NCBI GenBank assembly: GCA_963682175.1
Contig: OY821784.1
Span: 23,975,621-24,039,620 of the forward strand
Direction: 5' to 3'
Length of the DNA: 64,000 bases
Source of the DNA: Triglochin maritima
Lineage: Eukaryota > Streptophyta > Magnoliopsida > Alismatales > Juncaginaceae
Translations under genes and position numbers: made by a program
In this document: positions 46,100 to 59,167 of the stretch, piece after piece
Layout: each line of letters begins with the position of its first letter
Numbering within the stretch: position 1 is the stretch's first letter
Notes under the pieces: model-generated
What the model was told of the DNA's origin: nothing
Seen by the model: only the letters and a program-made list of their open reading frames with translations
Database searches by the model: none

Positions 46100-47055
46100 C
46101 AGCATGACAAACACTTCCAAACATGAGGGATCCGATCAAGAATCCAGCAGCAACAAGATGCAACCCGATAACAAAAGAACACGCATGCCATGCACCCGGA
46201 GAGCTTCCCTCACGACTCAGCCACACACCCCTGATTTCTCCACCTGGTATTGTCTGCCTATGTCGTGCTAGAGGGGAAGAACATCTCAACTAACCACAAC
46301 AGCCCAAGGATGACATCACCACCAACCCCCAACTGGTTGATCACCACCAGCAAACGTGTGACTGGATAGCCCCTTGGTGCTGGATGAACCTTCATCCAAC
46401 ACCCCCACTTATTATCCTATTATCAGGCCCGAACGAAACCTGAAACTGATGGAGAAGGTGCCCAGAGTTTCTGGAACCAATGCAGCCGCCTCCCAAGCAA
46501 GCCAACTAGACGCCTCTTGCACCAACACCTTCACTTGCTTGACCTGCGGACTTGCTGGAGTTCTCAGCCACCGAACGTTGGAGAGTGGAGGGGAGAGAGA
46601 TATTTCATGTGGGAGGGGAGAGAGTATTCAAGGACCAAAAACCGCTAGGGTTTGTGCTTAAGTGTGCATGCCCAAGACTTCCCAAAACTGCACACCAAAT
46701 CGCAGACTATCTCCCATGATCTCCTCTTGCCAATTCCATGCAAACTCAAATATTTGCACTTGATGACTAGATGCCACCTCACCAAGCTGGCCCCACAAGA
46801 ACTCCCACGCACAAGGCCAAGTGGACAAGACAAAATCTCAAGCCACACACTCCTAAGGTTAAATTGATTAAGTTCAATGCGCACCCGCCTGGAGAGTCGC
46901 ACCCACTTGACCACAAAGGAAACTTTCCCAAAAAAGGAAACTTCCACGAAACAAAATATACACAAGAAACACATCAAGCACACTATAAACACAAATCACA
47001 TAAGCATGAATATGAGGATGGACTTTATTATAGAATCAAGAGAGCGGGTCTTACA
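46100..47055 (-). mobile_element. LTR-like segment K1, copy 2
   Basis: Counterpart of 8990-9955, ending gagcgggtcttaca at 47055. Non-coding. Confidence 0.4.
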
Positions 47056-49364
47056 CGACGCCTAACTGTGACTCTCCACAGTTCCAAATGCCTCACCTCC
47101 CTCGGCCAAAGGACACAAAGCCGAATGAGAAAGTCAATACGCAGAGGTCCCAAAAGTCTCAATGCAACTAAGCAAACGACGATGTTCAGTCTCCTAAGTG
47201 TGCCCAAATCGTAGGGGTCAATGTGTACTTAATTTTAGATTAAGGCTTTCGATTAAGTGTGATTATTGTGGCCAGGGAAAGGGTTATGAAATCCCCTACC
47301 TTATCTTGTATGAGACAACCCCCTTAGGGTATTTTCATCCCTAAACTAGCAATCAAGCCCTTCAATCAAACACCTACTGCACTCATGTTCCAATGCAACT
47401 AATGCATGCAAGCTAATGCATGAATAAGTGAAGAAGGTGTCATAGCTCACACCAGCAATCGACAACAAGAACGTAAAGCCAAAGAAAGACAATATGAGTG
47501 CAAGTCCTATGTATGGTGCATGACCTAGATGGCATTCATCTACTCTTTTGTTTGAGTTTTAATGTCCAACTTATCTTAAAGAAAGGAATATATATCTCAA
47601 ATTAATTTCTGGCATCAAAACAAAGCATATATGAAGTGTACAATGTCATATATCAACAAAAATAGCAATACTTAGTTACAGGTGAAACAAAAAATGAAAT
47701 AGGCTCACCAAATCCACCACCGGACGATTGTTTGGGGATTATGGTCCCCAAACTACTCTTGGATCCTTGGTTCCCTCAGTTAAGCTCCCCTTCCCACAAA
47801 GTCCCATGTCCACTAACAAATTAAAAGGAAAATGTGAGAAAACCCCACTGAAATGGTGGTAACAACAACAACGACAATCAACTCCCCGGCATGTGCCAAA
47901 AATTAGATTGATCATTTTAATTTACCGCAACTGCACGACATCGATAAAGACGCGACAAGTATGGGTCGTACCACAAGGATTTCTGAACGTTATTGTTATC
48001 ACCGTACTTGAATGGGAAGAGAAATAGATGGAAGATTTAAGCTAAGCTAACTAAACTAAACTAAGATAGAAGAAAACAATCTAAGTAAACCCCTTGTAGT
48101 TGAGGTGCAATAGTAATGTGTGTGTGCATGAGGTGTCCAACCATTAAGCATATGTATAAGAGTGTATGTTTACAAGTAGAAGCTAGTGTCGAATCTAAGT
48201 GTGAAACACACAAATTATATGTGGTATACGAAACTAGGATACTGAAGTATCATTTTGATGGATTCTAAAGTATGCAATAAGCACCTAGGGTGGCCATCAA
48301 AGCATGAATCAATCCTAAGCATAACCATTGTTCATTCAGGAAAGATAAATCAAATAGAGTGACCATTCATTTCAAGTCAATTCCATCATCAAATAGAACT
48401 CATCACCAGTAAGTTGTCAAACATAGATCTAGCATGAAACAAGTACCTAGTGTTGCCATTATCTCATCTCAAACAAGGTTAACATGCTACAAGTTTTAGA
48501 TCTAGCATTAAGCACATGGAAATGACACAAACATTGGACTCCATCATACACTTCACCACCAACTACATTGTCTCCACCACAAATAAGGTGGATCTACTCA
48601 GTAATCATCACTACAAACATGGAAATGAAGATATTAAGACTAAACATGGAACAACACTCTAACTGGAAAAGTATTCAACAAAATCAAAAACTAAATGGAT
48701 AGAAATAAAGCTAATGATAAGAGGAACATGAATCCAACCTTAGATTAAAGAAAATGTGAGATTACAACCTTCATCCACCTTCCGCTACTTGTAGCCAAAT
48801 TGGGTAAAACCTAACCTACTCTAATGGTGGAAGTGGAGAAGGAGAAGAAAGGTAGGAGAAACATTGCTATATATAGAATAAGAATGGTGTAGATGAATCT
48901 AGGAGCAATCCGACAATTGTAATCCATTTCTCTATGGTCTGCTGCACCCCAATAACCAAGTCTGAGCCCCGAGAGAAATTTGGGCATGTTTGGACCAAGA
49001 AGATCCACCAGTGGTGGATTTTCATCTGCCATTGGCGGATCATGTTGGACTGATATGCTATTAATCATTAGTTTGTTTATATTAGGAATCTGTACAAAAT
49101 GCCGACTGGAGACAAGTATGGTTATGTGTGTCTCACTCTATTGATCAAACAACCAAGTAAAGACAACGGATATACAAAGTTTGTGGAGGTGTTGCAACCT
49201 TTAAGGAAGACTTACTATTTTCTACTACCATATTTGGAGAAGTAAGTAGCTCATTTTATTTTATAATACCTTCAATTTCATTATATTTCATTTGGGAGAA
49301 TCATAAAGACGATTGACATTAATCTAATTGATGAAGTAAATATCAATATTTCTCTACTGACATG
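47056..49364 (-). mobile_element. Athila-like element J, copy 2: leader, primer site and LTR
   Basis: Uninterrupted version of 9956-10684 plus 12266-13823. The site where LTR E sits in copy 1 is intact here near 47811. The primer site (ccccggcatgtgcca) is at about 47885, and the LTR starts about 47904. It is broken on the right by element N, whose left target site ACATG is at 49360-49364. Confidence 0.65.
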
Positions 49365-50939
49365 TGATTGTTCGTTTTATATTTCTACCGCAAGTGCACG
49401 ACCGCGTTGAAGCGGTGGCAAATACGGGTCGTCCACTGGGAGGTGTGTCGACACTTGGTTTATTCGAAGGCGAGAGGTAAAAAGAAGGGAGAAAGATGTA
49501 TTACACTAATCTAAACTACAAAGCTGAAATGAAATGCAAAGGAAATGAAGATAAGCAATAAAACTAAACCCCAAAGGGGGTAGAGAACTGATGTGAACAT
49601 AAAGATGTGTGTGTGTGTGTGTTCAATTAAGCTCCTCACAACATGTAGTGCATGAAATCATAAAACTATATCCAATCTTGCCTCTACATGAATTAAGATA
49701 AGACTACATCATTAAAACATACAAGACAATGATTGGAATGAAGCTACATGAACTCAAGTATAAAGACTAGACCCTACTATGCCTCTACATGAATTAAGAT
49801 GACTACATCATTAAAACATACAAGACATTAGCTAAGGAAAAGGCAACAAGAGTACATACACTACAAATTGTGTTTCCAACATTAACTTCATCCATATCCT
49901 AACTTTATCATTCCCCATAAAATAGGTCCACTAATCAAAGCATAAGCTAAGCTTCATTCAAGAGCATTAGCATATCAAAGATAAGAGTGGAGACCCATTA
50001 GATGGTTATGGAAATCATATAAAGCTCAAGGGATAAAAATAACACACACTTAATACACTACATTATTATATCACATATTTCTCCACCCCCCAAATGGGGA
50101 TGGAACTACTCACTACTCATTACACTAACTAATTTAGCAAAGGAAAGCATAATACTGAAATGAAATTTATACTACTTAAGCAAGAAATATTAAAGAAGCA
50201 TAAAACTAAACAAACAAACAAGCATGCAAATGAAAGGAAATTAAACTAAGAGAGAAACAACATCATTAAGAGAAAACTTATATTATTAACTCACTCAATT
50301 ACAAGTAGCTCTTCCTCCACTAGAGTTTTGCTTCAAGGCTTCACTCTTAGTAGGGAAGATGGCCACCAAGAGGGAGATGGATACAATGGGAGGTGAAGAG
50401 TTCTATTTATAAGCATGGAAAAAGCTAATCCGGGACAATCCCCCGATGTGGGACTAAACCAATACCAAAAATAGCCTAAACACATGATAATACAAGTCCA
50501 GAAAGAATCTTGGCTGATTTGGGCTTAACCAGACCGCCAATTGGCGGTTCCAGACCGCCAATTGGCGGCCTATAAAGCCCAGATCCGGCTGGGTCTTCTG
50601 GTGGGCTTGCCTTGGTGTGTTTCTTGGTCTTCGATGCATCTAGCTGGTTTAGTGGAGCTCCGACCCGAATCGAATTGACAAAATACTCCTCATGACGGTG
50701 TGGAGTTTCCTGTTTTGCTCTTAGGTCCTTCTGTCTTACGATCAGGTCCTTCCCCCTTGCATCTTGGTCCCCAGGTCTCACAATTAGGTCCTTTTTTCCT
50801 GCTTTTGGGTCCTTTCATGGCTCTTCTCTTCAAACCTCTTTATTTCTGAAAACTAAACATAAAACTCGTCACATAGCATTGCTTAGGTGTAAGATAATGG
50901 ATATAAGGTACAAATATAAGCATGAAATGATGTCAATCA
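49365..50939 (-). repeat. Element N 3' LTR (complete)
   Basis: 1575 bp, TGATTGTTCG to GTCAATCA. It contains the promoter block (50403-50454) and two CCGCCAATTGGCGG palindromes (50534-50547 and 50555-50568). Confidence 0.95.
50403..50454 (-). promoter_or_regulatory. USE plus TATA promoter in element N 3' LTR
   Basis: Minus strand GTCCCACATCG (50444-50454), 32 bp, TATAAATA (within 50403-50413). This U3 block exists only in the 3' LTR; the 5' LTR has lost it. Confidence 0.6.
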
Positions 50940-50955
50940 AATACCCCCACACCTA
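50940..50955 (-). other. Element N polypurine tract
   Basis: Minus strand TAGGTGTGGGGGTATT directly before the 3' LTR. The same tract is at 120-135. Confidence 0.85.
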
Positions 50956-52512
50956 AGTTTTTGCTAGTCTCGAGCAAATCAAAGAAAGGAAAAAGCGTAC
51001 GAAAAACAAGAAATCCTAACTCACTTTCGTAGGAATCACGGTTGCACTTAGCATGTGCAACAAGCCGTTAAACCTCCTTGTTGCCAAGGAGGAGGAGTGG
51101 TGTCTCCTGAGGGTTTTCAGCGGATATACCCACAAAATCCGAACAAGATGCATTAATCAATCTAGCTACACGACTCGTTGGACTTATTTTGTCGATCATG
51201 GAATGCGGTAATACTACGGGTCGACTCTATATATGTAATCAGTCCACACACCTAGCCTAATGAGTTATTCGTGAGAGTTAACTAAGGAATTAAGTGAAAG
51301 ACATGGGCAACCTTAACTTCTGAATGTGAAACAAAGTGTAAAGTCCATTTTGGTTCTTATTTGACTCTTCTTTTCTTTTTTCTTTTTTTCTTTTTCTTTT
51401 TCTTTTCTTCTTTTTTTTTTCTTTTTTCTTTGGAGCATACATTGGTTGGTGTTTGATTCTCCCAAGGTCAGGTTTCGTGCATCATTGCCTATGAGGACTT
51501 ACACTATCACATACACGTTCCCCCAAATCTCCACATAGGGCGATCCCTACCACCCGTGTAACGGGAGTTCGGTCGGTGCATCCCAAGTCAGATGACTCGA
51601 AAGCACCAGGCACAAAGTCCCCTCAGACCTACTTTCCCGAGTGATAGGAGCCGTGCGAGAAGAGAGAACACCACTTATTTATTCATTTATCTACATGGGA
51701 ACCAAAACCCCTACACTTAAGTTTCACAAAAATATATTAAGGGCCCTTGACTACAACAAACTTCCTAAATTAACAAACACGAATTATTTGACTCACTAGG
51801 TTCAGGGTGGACTTCTTTGAATGTTTGAGCACTGAAACCCTATGATTACTCACCCCCAATGGAAAACTGGGGTGCATCCTAACGACTCGATAAATCCTAA
51901 AGCCACGTACTAGATATCCTAATGCATCAAGTTCAAGACAATTTTGGGAGCTTTCTTTTTACTTTGCCTCTCAACGGTTTTGCACATGCTAAACACACGC
52001 AAAACCCACAAAACATTTTCTTTCGAAAACACATGAAGATTTTGAAAGAAATGTGAAAATTTTGAAGCACTAGGCAAGCAAAAGAAGACAAGTCACCCAA
52101 GGATCATGGCAAGCAGATATATCGATATTAAATGCAGCACACTATCATGACCCTAACAATGCAAACAAAACAAAATCAAAGGAAAAAGACTCGACTATGT
52201 ACACACGTAAAACACCCCCCCACACCTACTTCATGCATTGTCCTCAATGAATGTGAGCAAAATACTACATGGATACATGCATGAAAAAGGAACGATCTCA
52301 CCAACATGAAGTACAAAGGGACGTTCGGGGTCATGTTGATGGACACAAACCCAAATTCCCTCAAAACCTGTGAGAAGCTGAAGAAGGGAGACAAATACGT
52401 GAAAGAAATGGGGCCCAAATACTCAAGTGTTGGGGCCCACAACAATCGATGCTCACTGAAGGAGTCTTTTTTTTTTTTTTATAACTATGTACAAACATGA
52501 AAGCTCAACCAC
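50956..52512 (-). other. Element N 3' untranslated region
   Basis: About 1.56 kb without a supportable ORF. Many Athila elements have an env-like ORF here; none is visible. A long T/C tract (ttctttt-type, 51361-51431) lies in the middle. Confidence 0.7.
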
Positions 52513-55500
52513 TCATGTAGGAGCATGAATGGTTGAGTGCGAGGGAGGTTCATGAAGGAACATGACCTCCTCGACTTCGGCTGGTGCCCCCTCCAAGTAG
52601 GGTTTGAGGCGTTGTCCATTAACTTTGAACACGTCCCCATTCCCTGGGTTCAAGATTTCAACCGCTCCATGAGGATAAACGGTTTGGACAATAAACGGGC
52701 CAGACCAGCGACTGCGGAGCTTACCCGCAAACAGATGAAGCCGGGAATTGTAGAGCAACACCTTCTGCCCGGCCGTAAACACCTTTCGCATAATCATGCG
52801 ATCGTGAAACATCTTGGCTCGGGACTTATGAATTTTGGCATTCTCGTACGCATCATTGCGTAACTCTTCTAATTCCACAATGTCAAACTTACGTTGTACT
52901 CCTGCTTGATCAAGATCCATATTCAGGTTCTTGATCGCCCAGAAAGCACGATGCTCAAGCTCGACGGGTAGGTGGCAAGCCTTGCCGTACACTACCCGAT
53001 AAGGGGACATACCCAAATTGGTCTTGTACGCGGTGCGGAAAGCCCACAATGCGTCATTCAATTTGGTAGACCAATCCTTCCTCGAGGAACTAACCGTCTT
53101 CTCAAGAATTTGCTTTAATTGACGGTTAGAGATTTCGACCTGCCCACTAGTTTGCGGATGGTATGGGGTCGCAAGCTTGTGGGTGATCGAATACTTCCTC
53201 ATAAGCACTTCAAAGGAGCGATTACAGAAGTGGGTACCCCTATCGCTGATTATGGTACGAGGAGTACCAAATCGCGCAAAAATGTCCCTCAAGAATTTGG
53301 TGACCACCTTGTTGTCATTGGTCTTTGTGGGTATAGCCTCAACCCACTTAGACACATAGTCAACGGCCACCAGAATGTAAACATTCCCGAAAGAGTTCGG
53401 GAAGGGACCCATGAAATCGATGCCCCACACATCGAAGATGTCGACAACAAGGACATTTTGCAAAGGCATCATGTCACGTCGACCAATCCTGCCAAGGCGC
53501 TGGCACCTATCACATTGCTTACAAAAGTCGTAAGCATCCTTGAAAAGAGAGGGCCAGTAGAATCCAGATTGGAGAACCTTGGCAGCAGTTTTCTTTGCTC
53601 CAAAGTGTCCTCCACATGCCTTGGAATGGCAGAAATGGAGCACACTTTGGAACTCGGTATCTGGGACGCACCGCCTGAAAATTTGGTCAGAGCAGTATTT
53701 GAATAGGTAGGGGTCGTCCCAGTGAAAGAATCTGACATACGATCTTAATTTGGATTGGTCAGATTTTGACCAACCCACAGGAAATTGCTCGGTCACGAGG
53801 TAGTTCACGATGTCGGCAAACCAAGGGTTATCTTCGATCATGAACAACTGCTCGTCAAGAAATTTGTCGTCAATGATTTGGTCCTGTGGGTTGGTCGTCT
53901 CTAGACGAGACAAGTGGTCAGCTACAACGTTTTCACACCCTTTTTTGTCCCGAATCTCGAGATCGAATTCTTGTAACAACAAGATCCATCTCAAGAGTCG
54001 GGATTTTGCATCTTTCTTCGCCATGAGGTGCTTGATGGCTGTGTGATCAGAATAGATAATCACGTGGGAGCCAATCAAGTACGACCGGAATTTCTCCAAA
54101 GCAAATATGATCGCTAAGAATTCCTTCTCGGTCACAGTGTAGTTCAATTGGGCATCATTGAGTGTTCTACTGGCATAGTAGATCACATGAGGCAATTTGT
54201 CCAATCGTTGCCCAAGCACTGCTCCCACAGCGAAGTCAGATGCATCACACATTAACTCAAAGGGTTCAGTCCACACCGGTGCCTTAATAATGGGAGCTGA
54301 AGTCAATTCTTTCTTCAAGGTCAAAAAGGCATGGTGGCAATCCGGTGTGAACTCAAAAATGGCATCCTTAGCCAACAAGGCGGTGAGAGGTCGAGCGATT
54401 TTGCTAAAATCCCGAATGAACCGCCGATAGAATCCAGCATGCCCCAAAAAGGCGCGGATATCCTTCACATTACGTGGCGGTGGGAGATTAGCAATGATAC
54501 CCACTTTGGCGGGATCGACCTCAATTCCCCTACTTGAGACCACATGTCCAAGTACAATCCCTCGCTTCACCATGAAGTGACATTTCTCCCAATTGAGAGC
54601 GAGGTTCTTCTCACGGCATCGCTTGAGGACAAGGCTCAAGTGATGAAGGCACTCATCAAAGGAAGCGCCAAATATGGAAAAGTCGTCCATGAAGATCTCA
54701 AGGAAACGCTCAACCATATCGGAGAAGATGCTGATCATACACCTCTGAAACGTTGCCGACGCATTGCATAACCCAAAGGGCATGCGACGGTAGGCAAACG
54801 TGCCAAAGGGACAAGTGAATGTGGTTTTCTCTTGGTCCTCGGGGGCGATGGGAATTTGGTTGTAACCGGAGTATCCATCAAGAAAACAATAGTACTCATG
54901 TCCGGCCAACCTTTCCAACATCTGATCAATGAATGGCAACGGGAAATGATCTTTCCGCGTTGCCGCATTGAGCTTGCGATAATCAACGCAAACTCGCCAG
55001 CCAGTTTGCAGGCGTGTCGGGATAAGCTCATTATGCTCATTCTCCACAACCGTCACGCCTGACTTCTTGGGAACCACATGGACGGGACTCACCCACGAAC
55101 TATCAGAGATAGGATAGATTATGCCATGATCCAAGCACTTAAGAACCTCCTTTCGGACGGCTTCTTTCAGTACAGGATTCAATCTCCGTTGTGGGTCCCT
55201 GCGGGGCCTAGAATCCTCTTCCATGTGGATCCGATGCTGAACAATACCAGGGCTAATTCCCTTGATATCCTTCAAGGACCACCCGATCGCCTCTTTGTTT
55301 TCAAAGAGTACTCTTTTGAGGACAACCTCTTGATCTTTTTCAAGATCAGAAGCAATAATGAGTGGCAAGGTCTCATTATCCCCTAAAAAGATGTACTTTA
55401 GGTTATCGGGGAGCGGTTTAAGCTCGACCAGAGGTGGGTCCTTGTCGGATTCAGAGTTAATTTCAAGTGGCTCAAGGGCCACGGGGTAAGAGGAGCAAGC

Positions 55501-58065
55501 ACCCAGATGTGCCTCCTCGTCCAGAGATATGCTGGCGGATTCCTCAAGATCCTCTTCACTCGCAACCTGATCATTAGGCACCTCAATAATATGTCGATGT
55601 GAGTCGAACATGCCTAATGAATCGGGCTCATCCGTGTCCTGGATGAAATTGGCTCCGACTGAGTCGTCGAAGAGCCCAGGTTGCTTACCAAGAGTGAAGA
55701 TGTTGAAATCCGCCGTGAGGTTTCCAAAAGACAACCTCATCAAGCCATTGCGACAATTGATCAAAGCATTAGATGTCGCAAGAAATGGCCTCCCAAGGAT
55801 TACAGGAATTTGTCCTTGTGGGTTGGACACGGGTTCGGTATCCAAGATGATGAAATCAACTGGAAATACGAACTCCCCCACTTTGATAAGGACATCCTCC
55901 ACACTCCCTCGTGGGATTTTGACAGATCTATCAGCCAACTGGAGGGTTGTCCTCGTTGGTTTAAGATCGCCTATCCCAAGGTTGACGTAGACTGAGTAAG
56001 GCAGGGGATTCACAGATGCCCCCAAATCCAATAGAGCTTGAGATATGGTCACATTCCCAATCATGCAAGAGACAGTTGGACAACCAGGGTCCTTGTACTT
56101 GACAGTCATGGGTTGTGTCAATATGGAGCTCACATTGGCGGCCAAGAAGGCCTTCTTGGGCACATTTGTTTTTCTCTTGGTGGTGCAAAGGTCTTTGAGG
56201 AACTTGGCATACGGTGGCATTTGTTGAACAACGTCCAACAACGGGATGTTCACCTTTACTTGCCTAAGTACCTCAACGATCTTATCCCAATGCTCATCAC
56301 GTTTTTTAGTCAACCGATGAGGGAATGGTGCCTTGGGGACATAGGAATCACGAGGAGGAGTCTCAGAATTAGGTTCCTTGACAGGCTCAAGACTCTCCTC
56401 GGAAGACTTGCCAACAGGATTGGCTTCCGGCATGTTCACATTGTTGTCAACGACCCTTCCAGATCTCAAGGTATGAATAACATTAGCATGTTGGGAAGGG
56501 TCACTTTCAACATTGTGTACATTCTGCCTGGTATTAGCAGGCTGACCCCTGGGATTTACCACAGGTTGACTCGGGAACTGACCCTTCTCGCGTTCATGGA
56601 ATTGATGAGCCAATTGGCTAACTTGCATTTCCAAAGCCTTGACTGTACTTTGCATGCTCTGCATGAATGCTTGAAGGGTCGGATCACTAGAAGGGTCCTT
56701 GGGGTCAACCCGCTGAGGTGGTGGAGTCTGGTTAGAGTAACCCGACGAAGAGGCCTGACCAGGTTGGTAATTTTGGTGCTGAGACCTTTGATGTGGGGGT
56801 TGGTAGGTCGCCGATGGGCGTGGAGGTTGATAAGGTGGAGGTTGAGGTTGAGCGTGCGAGCTCTGACCGTGTCCTCCACTAGACCCCCAAGAGAAGTTAG
56901 GATGGTTACGCCATCCCGGGTTATAGGAATGACTGTACGGGTCGTTTCGGGGCCTTTGATGATACATCGCATTTGCATGCTCCGTATCTCTTGGAGCGTA
57001 AGCGCACTCCAAGTCATCATGTCCCGACATTCCACACCTAGTACACCCGGGAGTAGCGACCTGAGCTACAGGAGCTCGGTCCATCTCCAAACTCTCTATC
57101 CTACGCATGAGAGCAGCCATTTTCGCCTCAGACGCGATAGTCGACTCAACATGATATGATCCAACTCGACCAGAAGACCTGGCGGCTGGTGGCTCTCTCC
57201 TGGTGTCCCACTCGAAGGTGCGCTCAGCCATGGATTCAAAAGTGTCCCATGCCTCCTCGATGGGTTTCATTTGGAAGTCACCCTGACACATCGACTCCAA
57301 CAATGTGCGGGTGTTGTAGTTGATGCCCTCATAAACAATCTGGCACAGCTGCCATAGCTCAAGTCCATGATGAGGGCATTGCTGGAGAAGGTCCTTGAAC
57401 CTCTCAAAGAAACCATGAAAAGATTCGGTCTCGGTCTGATACATTTGATGTATCTGGTGCCGTATCTGTTGAGTTTTCCTTTGAGGGAAAAATCTCTTCA
57501 GAAAGACGGTCACAAAATCATCCCAAGACCGAATCGAGCTCGCCGGGAGGCTATACATCCATTTCTTCGCATTATCCTTCAATGCGAAAGAAATCATCCT
57601 CAACCGGACAGAATCCTCGTCAAGCTGTTGAAGCTTGAACATGGAGCACACTTCCTCGAATTCGCGTATAAAGATATACGGATCCTCCTTATTGGTAGTG
57701 AAGGTCGGAAGCATGCTCACATACTGAGGTTTTAGCTCATAGTTGTTCCCGCGAGCAGGGGGAACAACTATGCAAGAAGGTTGCGTGGCCCGAACAGGAT
57801 GGGTCCGCTCCCACAACGTCATCGGCCTATCCTGTCGAGCTAAAGGTGGTGGTGCACCTAGAACTCGATCCTGACCGAATCTCCCTTCCTCTCGAGTCAG
57901 AGGAGGAGGAGAAGGAGGTCTACGTGGTGGTGGGAATGGACCGAGGTAGTCCATGTATGGAACCCGGTCTCCCTCGCCACCACGAGACGACTCGCCTTCT
58001 TGCTCCAAAGGAGCACGAGGCGGAGATGGTCGATCACCAAGATCTTCCATCTCAGAAATAAGCAC
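52513..58065 (-). CDS. Athila-lineage Gag-Pol polyprotein, intact
   Basis: The frame is 1850 codons with no interruption. The first ATG is at 58065; Met6 (MEDLGDRPS) at 58050 is an equally good start. Domains by residue: Pro-rich N terminus to ~100; Gag core ~105-290 ([20 protein letters not shown]); zinc knuckle C341-C344-H349-C354; Gln/Pro-rich linker ~400-500; protease ~655-790 with the DLG-type active site at D680 ([10 protein letters not shown]), the usual Athila form; RT ~965-1170 with [10 protein letters not shown] at D1063 and FMDD at 1125-1128; RNase H ~1265-1390 with D1274, E1315 and D1340; integrase zinc site H1480, H1487, C1518, C1521; integrase core D1550, D1608 and E1644 (D35E spacing). 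No chromodomain is present, as expected for Athila. It would act in cytoplasmic particles and, as integrase, in the nucleus. All key residues are present, so the protein could be active if expressed. Confidence 0.95.
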   Translation of the reverse strand: MLISEMEDLGDRPSPPRAPLEQEGESSRGGEGDRVPYMDYLGPFPPPRRPPSPPPLTREEGRFGQDRVLGAPPPLARQDRPMTLWERTHPVRATQPSCIVVPPARGNNYELKPQYVSMLPTFTTNKEDPYIFIREFEEVCSMFKLQQLDEDSVRLRMISFALKDNAKKWMYSLPASSIRSWDDFVTVFLKRFFPQRKTQQIRHQIHQMYQTETESFHGFFERFKDLLQQCPHHGLELWQLCQIVYEGINYNTRTLLESMCQGDFQMKPIEEAWDTFESMAERTFEWDTRREPPAARSSGRVGSYHVESTIASEAKMAALMRRIESLEMDRAPVAQVATPGCTRCGMSGHDDLECAYAPRDTEHANAMYHQRPRNDPYSHSYNPGWRNHPNFSWGSSGGHGQSSHAQPQPPPYQPPRPSATYQPPHQRSQHQNYQPGQASSSGYSNQTPPPQRVDPKDPSSDPTLQAFMQSMQSTVKALEMQVSQLAHQFHEREKGQFPSQPVVNPRGQPANTRQNVHNVESDPSQHANVIHTLRSGRVVDNNVNMPEANPVGKSSEESLEPVKEPNSETPPRDSYVPKAPFPHRLTKKRDEHWDKIVEVLRQVKVNIPLLDVVQQMPPYAKFLKDLCTTKRKTNVPKKAFLAANVSSILTQPMTVKYKDPGCPTVSCMIGNVTISQALLDLGASVNPLPYSVYVNLGIGDLKPTRTTLQLADRSVKIPRGSVEDVLIKVGEFVFPVDFIILDTEPVSNPQGQIPVILGRPFLATSNALINCRNGLMRLSFGNLTADFNIFTLGKQPGLFDDSVGANFIQDTDEPDSLGMFDSHRHIIEVPNDQVASEEDLEESASISLDEEAHLGACSSYPVALEPLEINSESDKDPPLVELKPLPDNLKYIFLGDNETLPLIIASDLEKDQEVVLKRVLFENKEAIGWSLKDIKGISPGIVQHRIHMEEDSRPRRDPQRRLNPVLKEAVRKEVLKCLDHGIIYPISDSSWVSPVHVVPKKSGVTVVENEHNELIPTRLQTGWRVCVDYRKLNAATRKDHFPLPFIDQMLERLAGHEYYCFLDGYSGYNQIPIAPEDQEKTTFTCPFGTFAYRRMPFGLCNASATFQRCMISIFSDMVERFLEIFMDDFSIFGASFDECLHHLSLVLKRCREKNLALNWEKCHFMVKRGIVLGHVVSSRGIEVDPAKVGIIANLPPPRNVKDIRAFLGHAGFYRRFIRDFSKIARPLTALLAKDAIFEFTPDCHHAFLTLKKELTSAPIIKAPVWTEPFELMCDASDFAVGAVLGQRLDKLPHVIYYASRTLNDAQLNYTVTEKEFLAIIFALEKFRSYLIGSHVIIYSDHTAIKHLMAKKDAKSRLLRWILLLQEFDLEIRDKKGCENVVADHLSRLETTNPQDQIIDDKFLDEQLFMIEDNPWFADIVNYLVTEQFPVGWSKSDQSKLRSYVRFFHWDDPYLFKYCSDQIFRRCVPDTEFQSVLHFCHSKACGGHFGAKKTAAKVLQSGFYWPSLFKDAYDFCKQCDRCQRLGRIGRRDMMPLQNVLVVDIFDVWGIDFMGPFPNSFGNVYILVAVDYVSKWVEAIPTKTNDNKVVTKFLRDIFARFGTPRTIISDRGTHFCNRSFEVLMRKYSITHKLATPYHPQTSGQVEISNRQLKQILEKTVSSSRKDWSTKLNDALWAFRTAYKTNLGMSPYRVVYGKACHLPVELEHRAFWAIKNLNMDLDQAGVQRKFDIVELEELRNDAYENAKIHKSRAKMFHDRMIMRKVFTAGQKVLLYNSRLHLFAGKLRSRWSGPFIVQTVYPHGAVEILNPGNGDVFKVNGQRLKPYLEGAPAEVEEVMFLHEPPSHSTIHAPT

Positions 58066-59143
58066 TCTCCCGAGTCGAGCGCTCTCACCAGAACGAGCCC
58101 AACCTCACATAAAAATGCTCGACTCGACTCTACCAAACACACAACAGAAGGTGTACTAGAGGAGGAGACTAAACGTAGAGAATAGATGAGGAGATGACTC
58201 AGGTGAGGAGAGAAGAATCCCTAGAGCTAGCGTGGGTAGTGGGATCAGGAAGAAGCCTAACTAGCAAGCACGGCTCAAACAAAGTAAGGCAATGGGTCCT
58301 TAAGCTAGACGACGCCTAACTTCGAGGTCACTAGCCTCGACACGCCTCACCTCCCTACAACGAGGACCGCAATGCCCAGCAAGTGATACCAGATCCGGAG
58401 ATCCAGTACCTCCTACTATCGACAAGGTAGGCAACGCCGATCAGGTCATGACGGTTTCGACTAGATTACTCTCCTAGTGCGTCCGAATTCCTTAGGGCCA
58501 ATGTCTACTTGCTTTTAGTTAAGGCTTTATTAAGAGTGGTTTTTGGGGCCAAGGAAAGGGTGATGAAATCCCCCACCTTATCTTTTATGGGACAGCCGCT
58601 CCTTAGTAGCGATTTGATCCTAGATCTAGCAATCAATCGCTCCAATCAAACGCTCTCTCACTCTTGTCCCGATGCACCTTACTAACTAATGCATGAAAGA
58701 AACATGCATGAATGAGGGATGTGGGTGCACGTACCTCACGCCAGCAATCAACGACAAAATGTAAAGCAAAGAAAAGACAAATGCATGCAAGGTCTACCAA
58801 TGGTGCATGACCTAGATGGCAAGAAGTTTAATCTTTTGCTTTGAGTTTTATGGTCCAAGTTGATTAATGGGGGAGTGATTAATGATCTGGGAGCAAACCA
58901 GAGGTCAAAGCATGCAAAATTGGGCTCCTAGATAACACAAATTTCAAGACTAACTACCAACAAAAATTGCAAGGAAAGCAACGCTCACCAGGCCGCCAAT
59001 TGGCGGTCTGTTTAGGTCTTCACTTCCTCAAACTTCTCCAGTAGCCTCCCCTTGACCTTGTGGTTCCCTGAAACTAAGAAAACCTAAAAACAAAAAATTA
59101 AAAACCCCTCGAATCGTCCAAACCAAGGTCTGGACAGACCACC
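58066..59143 (-). other. Element N 5' leader (untranslated)
   Basis: About 1.08 kb between primer site and gag. It carries one CCGCCAATTGGCGG palindrome (near 58993). Diverged copies occur at 9956, 34358, 36827 and 47056. No uORF is convincing. Confidence 0.8.
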
Positions 59144-59161
59144 TCCCCGGCAACGGCGCCA
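59144..59161 (-). other. Element N primer binding site (tRNA-Asp)
   Basis: The plus strand reads TCCCCGGCAACGGCGCCA, identical to the 3' end of plant Asp-tRNA(GUC) as I know it, so the minus-strand element RNA pairs with it over 18 nt. It lies 6 bp from the LTR. Confidence 0.9.
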
Positions 59162-59167
59162 AAAACT

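Noticed and set aside
56038..57159. A 373-codon plus-strand ORF opposite gag-pol of element N
   Set aside because: It is an antisense shadow of an intact coding frame and lacks any recognisable domain.
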